Shown: piece after piece, positions 17,555 to 23,307 of the stretch
Layout: each line of letters starts with the position of its first letter
Position numbering within the stretch: the first letter of the stretch is position 1
Assembly (NCBI GenBank): GCA_964418415.1
Contig: CAYQLB010000015.1
Span: forward strand, 1 to 23,307
Source: CAJBLF01 sp964418415
GTDB taxonomy: Bacteria > Patescibacteriota > Gracilibacteria > Absconditabacterales > Absconditicoccaceae
Direction: 5' to 3'
DNA: 23,307 nt
The notes under the pieces: model-generated
Told to the model about the DNA's origin: nothing
Seen by the model: only the letters and a program-made list of their open reading frames with translations
Databases searched by the model: none
Program-made: the position numbers and the translations under genes

Positions 17555-18445
17555 ATGATAAACAAAAAAGAAAGACCAGCAGAAGAAGGACAGCTCTGAT
17601 CTATCAAAAAGGATTTTTTCTTCGATATGGAAACTGGTGTAACTAGTGACTATAAAGAGCTCAAGAAGTCTTTATGTCTTTTTAGTACAGATTCTCTTTC
17701 TGGGTATGGATTGGATCTAGTATTTGATTTAGTCAAAGAAGCTTGATTTGACGGTATTGATCTTGCAATCCGGAAAAATTTTGATTCTCGAAAAATTGAT
17801 TATGTCAAAAAGCTTAGTGAAACCTATTCGTTGCCTGTCAAAGTCATACAAACCTCTGACAACCTCAATGACAAAGAAATCAATAGAGCTATCGATCTTT
17901 GTTATGAATTGGGTGCAGATACTATAGCGATCAATGCTCCGTCATTCTTTAATTTCAAAGCATTCAACTTTATCGCTGACAATGTACTAAGACGAAGAAA
18001 AGAGCATAAAGCCATCCATTTCACTATTATCAATCCTGAAGACGCTAGCTTATTCGCTTTGCCTATTCCTAAGTATCGTTTCAGTAATCTTGTAGAAATC
18101 GTCAAAAAATATCTTTGTTATATCGGACTCGATATCTCTAGTTTAGATTCTGATGGGTTCGAGAATGATTTTATGAGAAAGATGAAAGACTTTCTTCCTT
18201 ATCTTGCTGTTATCTATCTCTCTGATAAGACAAGAGTCTGAGAAGGTCATATTCTCCCTGGAGAAGGAGTTTTGAAATTACCTAGCTTTCTCAAGAAGTT
18301 GAAAGAATATGGATACAATCGTTATATCAGCACCAAAATTAAAATAACAAAATGAGATCTTGCTGATTCCGATAAGGTCAAAATTATCCTTAAGAAAGCA
18401 AGAACCTATCTTCAGGAAAATTATGATGAAGTAGAATTGGACTAA
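17555..18445 (+). CDS. xylose isomerase-like TIM-barrel protein (sugar phosphate isomerase/epimerase fold)
   Basis: A 296-residue protein with four TGA codons read as Gly. After a polar N-terminus of about 35 residues, repeated beta/alpha units follow: LVFDLVKEAGFDGIDLAI, LPVKVIQTSD, LCYELGADTIAINAPS, HFTIIN, CYIGLDISSLD, YLAVIYLSD and GEGHILPGEG. The order (EAGFDGID, ELGAD, the GLD strand, the SD strand and G-H-LPGEG) is that of the AP endonuclease family 2 / xylose isomerase-like barrel, which includes sugar isomerases, epimerases and endonuclease IV. Metal ligands are not all clear, so the activity is not assigned. It has its own promoter and a strong terminator. Confidence 0.75.
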
Positions 18446-18455
18446 CATCGATAAA

Positions 18456-18475
18456 CATCCCGATGTTTCGGGATG
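18456..18475. repeat. perfect hairpin after the TIM-barrel gene
   Basis: CATCCCGA (18456-18463) and TCGGGATG (18468-18475) pair perfectly around TGTT. It is flanked by recurring GATAAAC/GATAAAT words (18450, 18475, 18485, 18496). There is no T-run, so it is probably not a terminator. Confidence 0.5.
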
Positions 18476-18498
18476 ATAAATATTGATAAACAGTTGAT

Positions 18499-18533
18499 AA
18501 ACTATCGTTTGAGCTTAAACGATAGTTTTTTAT
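18499..18533 (+). terminator. intrinsic terminator, shared convergent
   Basis: AAACTATCGTTT (18499-18510) and AAACGATAGTTT (18517-18528) form a perfect 12-bp stem around GAGCTT, followed on the + strand by further T residues. It ends the TIM-barrel transcript. The convergent minus-strand gene has its stop at 18530-18532, so the stem may serve both directions. Confidence 0.85.
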
Positions 18534-18928
18534 TTTAATGATTTTATGAAATTATGTATTTTTACTGATAGATTCCTACATTCTTTAATGAGTTCATTGT
18601 ACGTTTCTTCATCTATATATCCAAAATCCAGCGCGTAATGTACCATACTTCTTACTTCTCCTATAGATCATTTAGAGTAATAAAGGAATTTAATGAATTC
18701 TTTGTTGCCTGATCTTTCGCGTCATTCAGCAATATTGTTTCATACAGATATACACGCTTTCATTATTTGATCTTGAAAAGAATAATTTTTAAATTTGGGG
18801 TTATAAAAAATATTAGCAAACTTATTTGTCACCTCTCTTGCTATCTTTCGTATTTCCAGCTTTTCAAATTCTATAGCTACTATTTTAAATAATAAAGATT
18901 TTTTTATCGCGTAGCGTTCATCTATTGT
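18530..18928 (-). CDS. four-helix-bundle protein (23S rRNA intervening-sequence protein type), start unresolved
   Basis: The core KACISVGNNIAEGRERSGNK followed by EFIKFLYYSKGSIGEVRSM matches the four-helix-bundle / S23 family, often found in CPR genomes, as does the first helix FEKLEIRKIAREVTNKF. Three TGA codons give Gly in SVGNN, AEGR and KGSI; the AEG glycine is conserved. TAA at 18530-18532 is the stop. The frame is open up to 18928 but has no ATG, GTG or TTG before GTG at 18832, which would lose helix 1. An ATG at 18921 is in another frame, within a 25-bp tandem duplication. The gene may use an unusual start, or may be damaged by a 1-nt change near its 5' end. The length given is the maximum open frame. 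Confidence 0.7.
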
Positions 18929-18952
18929 TTATCGTGCAGCGTTTATCTATTG
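18903..18952. repeat. 25-bp tandem duplication
   Basis: Two directly abutting 25-bp units (18903-18927, 18928-18952) differ at four positions; both begin TTTATCG on the + strand and end ATCTATTG. The second holds the stop codon of the 64-residue gene; the first covers the missing start region of the four-helix-bundle gene. Confidence 0.85.
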
Positions 18953-19137
18953 TTGTGTGGTTTGAAGATATAGTAGATGAGCATAAATGGAAATGCTATA
19001 ATTTTTTTGATATTAGGACTGATTCGGAGAAATGCTGGATAATCTTTGAATAGTGCTTTGAGGAATCCAGCAAATTTATTCTTTTCCTTGTGAGGATCAA
19101 AGGGGTAAATAATGAAATCTCGTATAAATTTGAACAT
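18943..19137 (-). CDS. small putative membrane protein (64 aa)
   Basis: An ATG-to-TAA frame of 64 residues with no TGA codon. It is basic and aromatic, with PFDPHKEKNKFAGFLKALF and a C-terminal hydrophobic stretch KKIIAFPFMLIYYIFKP that could be a membrane segment. It starts just after the 21-unit heptamer array and ends within the tandem duplication. It is not recognised. Its composition is plausible for a real protein, but a chance frame is possible. Confidence 0.4.
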   Translation of the reverse strand: MFKFIRDFIIYPFDPHKEKNKFAGFLKALFKDYPAFLRISPNIKKIIAFPFMLIYYIFKPHNNR

Positions 19138-19145
19138 AAATTATG

Positions 19146-19292
19146 AATGCTTAATGCTAAATGCTAAATGCTTGATGCTTGATGCTAAATGCTTCATGCT
19201 TGATGCTAAATGCTTGATGCTTAATGCTAAATGCTTGATGCTTAATGCTTAATGCTAAATGCTAAATGCTAAATGCTTGATGCTTAATGCTT
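19146..19292. repeat. heptamer tandem array, 21 units
   Basis: Twenty-one consecutive 7-nt units of form (A/G/C)ATGCT(T/A) in strict register, without a single inserted or deleted base. Only the first and last positions of the unit vary: AATGCTT, AATGCTA, GATGCTT, GATGCTA and one CATGCTT. No coding frame uses it. Confidence 0.95.
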
Positions 19293-19358
19293 GATGGAGA
19301 ACTTTGTTTCTTATAGACTATAGTAATTCTACAATAGTTTATTTTAGTAATTTTAAAA

Positions 19359-19393
19359 TCTATCATTTCAAATGTATCATTTATCATTACTTT
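19359..19393. repeat. heptamer array at the tig 3' end
   Basis: Units TCTATCA, TTTCAAA, TGTATCA, TTTATCA, TTACTTT, ending at the tig stop codon. It is nearly the same as the block at the dnaN 3' end (11132-11159). The spacer 19293-19358 has nothing else recognisable. Confidence 0.55.
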
Positions 19394-19394
19394 T

Positions 19395-20630
19395 TTAGTG
19401 AGTATGTGGTTTCTTTGTTTTGGCGGTATCACCTTTTACGAGCTTGTCATAGATTTTCTGCTCTACAGCAAAGTGTTCTGATTTATTTCGATCGACATCC
19501 ATCTTGAGCATTTGCGTAAATTTTTGGAGAATGAAAAACTTTTCTAAACTCTCTTCTGCTGCACTTTTTATATCATCCAAAAATGTTTTTGATTTTTCGT
19601 CTCCCATATTTTTGAAATATTCTTCCATCTTCTCTTTACCTCCTAATCTCTGTTCTAGATTCTTCATCCTTGATTTTAATTCTTCATTGACTAGAGTTTG
19701 TGGTATCATAACTTTCATGGATTTATTTCTGATATTTGCGAGTACCTCCTCTATTTTTTTGATAAGTTCCTGATCATATTTTTGGTGCTCAATAGATTCC
19801 TTGATATATGCTATCAAATCGTCTTGGTTTTGTAATTTTGTATCGTCTCCAAAGAGTTTTTTTAGCATTTCAGGGGTCATTTCCGGTAATACTATTTTCT
19901 TGATATCCTTAATAGTCAATTTTACTTTAGATGCTTTTTCTTCTCCTTTTTTGTGGTGTAATACTGCAGGAAGTTTTTTCTCGTCGTGTACTAATTCGAA
20001 GCTTTCGTCTTTTTTCTTATCGATAAATGTCTTGCTGAAAAATGGATCTTCGGTAAATTCTTGTTCACCTACATAGGTATGTCCAGTATGGAGAACCTTC
20101 CCTTCTTTGTCGAGATATTCGAGTCCAATTTTGGAAATGGTATCTGATTGGATGCTTTCTGCGTCTTGATAATCAGCATATTGTTTCTTGATGTTCATGA
20201 GCGTTCCCTCTATCTCTTCTTGCGTTGCTTCGTTTTCTATCGGTGTGACTTCTGCTTTTTCTCGATCATTGTTTACAATCTCTACTTCAGGGAAGATATC
20301 GAGTTTGAGATCAATGATGGTATTCTCCCCTTTTTTCTCTTGTTTGAGATCATATGGCTCCCCTATGAGTTTGAGTTCTGGCTGTTCTTTGAGTATTTCC
20401 TGGAGTCCTATATTGATAAGTTTCTCATAAGCTCCTATCTCTATATATTCTGGTTTAACGTTTTTTTCGATCATATCGAGCGGTGCTGCTCCTTTTCTAA
20501 ACCCTGGTGCTTCATAGTCTTTTTGAAATTCCTTGAGCATGATGAGTTTAGCGTCTTCATGTTCTTTGGGAGTAATGACGAGCTGTATCTCGTAATTTGC
20601 ATGTGTTCATTTCTTTACTTTTTTTTCCAT
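19395..20630 (-). CDS. tig: trigger factor, ribosome-associated chaperone
   Basis: A 411-residue protein. The ribosome-binding domain has the signature region KDYEAPGFRKGAAPLDMIEK (GFRxGxxP, residues about 40-50). The middle (about 145-235) corresponds to the FKBP-like PPIase domain (ISKIGLEYLDKEGKVL, then FSKTFIDKKKDESF), and a long helical C-terminal domain follows (EMTPEMLKKLFGDD, VNEELKSRMKNLEQRLGG). It binds the ribosome exit tunnel and assists folding of new chains. The start is ATG 20630; one TGA at 20607-20609 early in the gene is Gly (KKGTHANYEIQLVI). The PPIase residues are divergent, so isomerase activity is uncertain. It has its own promoter. Confidence 0.93.
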
Positions 20631-20665
20631 TATAACAAAAATACATATAAAAAAACTGACTGATT

Positions 20666-20695
20666 ATTATGTACGGAAACCTGCTTCGATTTCAA
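20666..20695 (-). promoter_or_regulatory. tig promoter
   Basis: Minus strand TTGAAA (20690-20695), 18-nt spacer, CATAAT (20666-20671), 35 nt before the tig start. It ends 10 nt from the first hairpin of the array. Confidence 0.55.
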
Positions 20696-20705
20696 CTACA
20701 AAATT

Positions 20706-20849
20706 GCCCTATGGGCGTAATGAGACTTCGTCTGTAATGAGGGCTTTGCCCGTAATTTGTCCTATCGGACATAATTTGCACTTCGTGCGTAATTTGACCT
20801 TCGGTCGTAATTTGTCCCTGTGGGACGTAATTTATCCGCTAAAGCGGAT
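20706..20849. repeat. array of eight different mini-hairpins with a 7-nt spacer
   Basis: Perfect self-complementary units: GCCCTATGGGC (20706), GACTTCGTC (20724), GGGCTTTGCCC (20741), GTCCTATCGGAC (20759), GCACTTCGTGC (20778), GACCTTCGGTC (20796), GTCCCTGTGGGAC (20814), ATCCGCTAAAGCGGAT (20834). Start-to-start distances are 18, 17, 18, 19, 18, 18 and 20 nt. Spacers are GTAATGA (the second with an extra T), then GTAATTT or ATAATTT. Stem sequences differ while pairing is kept. No open frame is present. Confidence 0.95.
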
Positions 20850-20955
20850 GTAATTAATTGTAATTGGTAATTGATTATGTGAATCTAATTACGTGAGCAC
20901 AGCGAATGAATTACGCGCAGCAAATTACATCGAAGATATATTACGCGACCAACGG
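20850..20955. repeat. opposite-orientation half of the hairpin array
   Basis: GTAATT words (20850, 20860, 20867) give way to the reverse complement AATTAC at 20887, 20909 and 20923, separating GTGAGCAC (20893), GCGCAGC and ATCGAAGAT (20929). The whole 20706-20955 region is thus a loose inverted repeat of GTAATT...AATTAC with short palindromes between. It is less regular than the left half. Confidence 0.6.
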
Positions 20956-20964
20956 GAGTAAATG

Positions 20965-20998
20965 AAAAAAACCCTCCCGGTAATAACCGGAAGGGGTG
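20965..20998 (-). terminator. intrinsic terminator of the T9SS-domain gene
   Basis: CCGGT (20978-20982, extended by ACCCTC) pairs with ACCGG (20986-20990, extended by GGGGT) with a small bulge. On the minus strand it is followed by a run of seven T residues. It is GC-rich and stronger than most terminators here. Confidence 0.8.
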
Positions 20999-21004
20999 GT
21001 GCAA

Positions 21005-21056
21005 CTCGCTTTGGGGAGTGTTATAGTACTGGGGTCAATACCATAACAAAGCGAGG
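21005..21056. other. long-range stem in the 3' region of the T9SS-domain gene
   Basis: CTCGCTTTG (21005-21013) and CAAAGCGAG (21048-21056) pair perfectly over 9 bp and enclose 34 nt. That interior has further short pairings: GTTAT near 21019 with ATAAC, and GGT with ACC around CAAT. It begins 2 nt past the stop codon and precedes the terminator. Confidence 0.7.
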
Positions 21057-21058
21057 GA

Positions 21059-22600
21059 TTATTGTTTGATAAACCTTTTTGGACTCTTTATATCATCAAC
21101 GATGATGCTGATAGTATAGACTCCTTGGGGAAGCGAACTGATGTTCAATACTTTCGTATTGTGCTCGTGCAGGACTACCTGGCCGAGTATGTTTGTTACT
21201 TCCACTTGGAAATCATTATTATCCAATGTGAGGTGTATCACATCGTGGGATGGATTGGGGTAGATGCTGAACGATATAGGTGCAAAATGTTGTATTGCAG
21301 TTACCAAAGGATCTTGATCGACCCAGTTAGATTTTACTATCACGTTGGTCTTAGCATCGCAATTGGGCGTTTCAAAACCGATATAATACTTTACGAATCC
21401 GGGATTGGGATTTACATAATTATACATGTAAATATTCCCTGTTACTGAAGCGATCTGTGTCACTGTATTATTACTATCGATGCCAAATAAGAAGTAATCA
21501 GCAACCGTAAGTCCTTGATAGGCGCTCCAAGAAAATCCATACGTATTACTCAATGGATCGTAGGAAGAAATCAGGGTGATTGTCGTGTGGGGAGATGACT
21601 TCGTTGATTCGTTTCCACAGGTATCCACAATAGCTATACGATAGCTGTTACTGTTGGATTGTGGTGTAGAATTCATGTCTATGAAGCTTGTTGTTCCCAC
21701 AGCTACGGTTCCGATGAAGTTCCAGACGTTCAACGATCCCTCTTTGTATACATCTATACTAGCAGCGTTGCCAGGAAGATTAGATGTCCAGTTGATACTG
21801 TTCTTCCATGTCGCTGTGTCGAACTCTACAAAACAGACTTCTTCAGGTGTTGGTACTAATGTAGTGATCTCTATTGTATCACGACCATTACAACCGTTGT
21901 TGTCTACAAGATACACCCAGTAGTTGCCGGTAGTGTCGACCATGATGGTCGGGGTAGATTCTCCTGTGGACCATTGATAGGTAGCCACATTCGTACTTCC
22001 AGGATCCAGCACAGTGCTCGAACCCCAGCAGAAGGTTTGATCAGCTCCAAGATGAGGAGCGTTGGGGTTGTTGTAAGTAATAGTCTTACTGTATACGCCA
22101 GTTCCACAGGTGTTGGTTACGGTAACGGTATAGGTTCCCGTAGTAATAGCATCATACCATACCGTAGTCGCTCCTGTAGACCAAAGATATGTAGATCCAG
22201 GATTTTCTGCTTCCAATTCAATCAAGAAGCTTGTAGTACATACACTGGTATCATTGGCCATACTTACTGGTTCGTAGGGATTGAAAACAAGATATACGTA
22301 TATATCTTTCCATACCCCTAATTCATCAGATTTAAATCTCCAATGTCCTTGAGTGCTATTACTTATAAATACAAAATCCTGGTCATATATACTTTGTCCT
22401 AAAGGATTTTTCCAACCAATATTAGTATGTCCAATAGGACAATGTAGCATTACACTATCATTGATACTATTGATACAGATGTTGTGGGTTTCTGGATTTG
22501 TATTCCCCGTCACATAAATAGTGTCTATTACTGTTGCTTGAGATATACCAACAATAAAAAAGAGCACTACTGTTAAAAAAAATTTTTTTTGTGTTTTCAT
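21059..22600 (-). CDS. secreted protein with T9SS type A C-terminal sorting domain
   Basis: A 513-residue protein. A Sec signal peptide (MKTQKKFFLTVVLFFIVGIS, cleavage near QA-TV) is followed by beta-sandwich repeats. Two Ig/PKD-like modules carry the motif YLWSTGATT / YQWSTGEST and TGTYTVTVTNTCG / TGNYWVYLVDNNGC (about residues 115-245), then a fibronectin III-like region. The last 70 residues (444-513) are a type IX secretion sorting domain: FSIYPNPSHDVIHL, VTNILGQVV, SLPQGVYTISI and the basic end KRFIKQ. In Bacteroidota this domain directs transport across the outer membrane. About 36 Gly codons include no UGA, and the gene is visibly richer in GC than its neighbours. Both point to recent acquisition. 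Whether this host can export it by T9SS is unknown. Confidence 0.9.
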   Translation of the reverse strand: MKTQKKFFLTVVLFFIVGISQATVIDTIYVTGNTNPETHNICINSINDSVMLHCPIGHTNIGWKNPLGQSIYDQDFVFISNSTQGHWRFKSDELGVWKDIYVYLVFNPYEPVSMANDTSVCTTSFLIELEAENPGSTYLWSTGATTVWYDAITTGTYTVTVTNTCGTGVYSKTITYNNPNAPHLGADQTFCWGSSTVLDPGSTNVATYQWSTGESTPTIMVDTTGNYWVYLVDNNGCNGRDTIEITTLVPTPEEVCFVEFDTATWKNSINWTSNLPGNAASIDVYKEGSLNVWNFIGTVAVGTTSFIDMNSTPQSNSNSYRIAIVDTCGNESTKSSPHTTITLISSYDPLSNTYGFSWSAYQGLTVADYFLFGIDSNNTVTQIASVTGNIYMYNYVNPNPGFVKYYIGFETPNCDAKTNVIVKSNWVDQDPLVTAIQHFAPISFSIYPNPSHDVIHLTLDNNDFQVEVTNILGQVVLHEHNTKVLNISSLPQGVYTISIIVDDIKSPKRFIKQ

Positions 22601-22644
22601 CTTTGTGTTTTTTTTGTGTTTTATTTTCTATTTTATCAAAAAAT

Positions 22645-22672
22645 AATATAGATATTTGCCTAAAAAAAGCAA
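22645..22672 (-). promoter_or_regulatory. possible promoter of the T9SS-domain gene
   Basis: Minus strand TTGCTT (22667-22672), 16-nt spacer, TATATT (22645-22650), 44 nt before the start codon. The -10 box matches well, the -35 poorly. The surrounding 22601-22703 gap holds nothing else recognisable. Confidence 0.35.
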
Positions 22673-22703
22673 TCATATCTTACCCATTGTTTTGTAATAT
22701 ATA

Positions 22704-23307
22704 TTATTGATCTAATCTTTTTCGTGTACTACTTGGTCAACATCCATAGAATCCTACTCCATCATAAATGATAGTTCCAGGATTTTCTCATCCGCAACTT
22801 CCTCATGAAGTTACCGTAGATCATCGGTTATTTATTTCTATATTTTTTGTTATAATTTCTCAACTCGCTACTATACTTGATACTGAGGTAAAGGGTCATG
22901 TTATTGTTAGATTCCCTCTAATAATACTATTTCCATTTACATCCAATAACATTTCTGGATTACTTGTATTTATACCTACTCATCATGCATCTGGACGAGT
23001 ACTCCGAGGAACATTGATGATGAAGGTTCATGTTCTTACTGATGTAAAGTCTACTGTTTCATCACTATTCCATACAAATGAATTATTACTATTTACTTTT
23101 GCTCTCACTCCTGCTGCAAAACTATATTTTGCATTATTTATACTATTATCATATCAACCAGGTATTGTAGAATTATTTGATTGTCATGTTATAATATTAT
23201 CCTCTCCTCCACCGATAAATGTATAGTTTGACGCAGTAATTTTATTATTTATTCATCAGACTATGACTGAATGTGTCATACTACTTGCTCAGACATATGT
23301 TATCTTG
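22704..23307 (-). CDS. adhesin-like surface protein, C-terminal part
   Basis: The minus-strand frame is open from the right edge to TAA at 22704-22706 once more than a dozen TGA codons are read as Gly (201 codons including stop). Repeats of the form VIVGGINNKI, FIGGGEDNIITG, TIPGGYDNSI and YSFAAGVRAKVNSNNSFVW resemble the head repeats of trimeric autotransporter-like and phage tail-spike proteins. GVGINTSNPEMLLDVNGNS then leads into IIRGNLTITG, a segment common in large CPR and phage surface proteins just before a C-terminal knob. The tail SGGSCGGENPGTIIYDGVG ends near CGPSSTRKRLDQ. It is probably a cell-surface adhesin or fibre; the N-terminus and any anchor are outside the window. Confidence 0.75.

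Noticed and set aside
20148..20663. Plus-strand frame of 171 residues opposite tig
   Set aside because: Antisense shadow of trigger factor; Phe/Tyr/Cys-rich with no motif.
20706..20955. CRISPR array
   Set aside because: The constant element is only 7 nt and the variable elements are palindromes; no cas genes are nearby.
21059..22600. Chimeric assembly from a Bacteroidota contig
   Set aside because: Not excluded, but the gene is enclosed on both sides by sequence of this genome's style and no abrupt break is visible; read coverage is needed to settle it.
22768..23226. Plus-strand frame of 152 residues at the right edge
   Set aside because: The opposite strand encodes the adhesin with clear repeats; this is its shadow.

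Overview
This window comes from an AT-rich bacterial genome that reads UGA as glycine (genetic code 25), as in Gracilibacteria and Absconditabacteria (SR1) of the Patescibacteria/CPR. The code can be read from the window alone. FtsZ, FtsA, MiaB, the beta clamp, undecaprenyl diphosphate synthase, a DPFxGSG methyltransferase and a four-helix-bundle protein are all interrupted by in-frame TGA, and in FtsZ, FtsA, MiaB and others the TGA stands exactly where the family has a conserved Gly. All gene coordinates below use TGA = Gly with only TAA and TAG as stops. The two phyla cannot be told apart from this window.

Layout. The left edge holds the end of a GIY-YIG nuclease and a PAP2 lipid phosphatase on the + strand. 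The PAP2 gene meets, tail to tail with a 4-nt overlap, a minus-strand pair: a 1041-residue repeat-bearing protein of unknown function and a 96-residue helical protein. The minus strand then carries a Trm11-like methyltransferase, an isolated ATP synthase epsilon gene (atpC), ftsZ, ftsA, a nucleotidyltransferase, a HAD hydrolase, a prepilin-like protein, dnaN, uppS, prs and miaB. A short + strand block follows: a small unknown protein, a membrane-anchored endonuclease/exonuclease/phosphatase protein and a TIM-barrel protein. The minus strand resumes with a four-helix-bundle protein, a small membrane protein, trigger factor, a secreted Bacteroidota-style protein with a type IX secretion (T9SS) sorting domain, and the C-terminus of an adhesin-like protein that runs off the right edge.

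The genes cover cell division (ftsA, ftsZ), cell-wall lipid carrier supply and recycling (uppS, PAP2), replication (dnaN), nucleotide supply (prs), tRNA modification (miaB, Trm11-like), protein folding (tig) and the cell surface (prepilin, T9SS-domain protein, adhesin).

The least ordinary content is between and inside the genes. At least eight loci are built from degenerate 7-nucleotide repeats. The largest is 21 heptamers in strict register at 19146-19292, and two lie inside miaB. Upstream of tig (20706-20849) there is an array of eight different, perfectly self-complementary hairpins at about 18-nt period, separated by a near-constant 7-nt spacer (mostly GTAATTT). The T9SS-domain gene beside it uses no UGA codon, is visibly richer in GC, and is followed by a strong terminator and a long-range stem: a good candidate for transfer from Bacteroidota. 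Promoters of the TTGNNN-(16 to 18)-TATAAT type and several intrinsic terminators can be recognised. No rRNA, tRNA or CRISPR array was seen.
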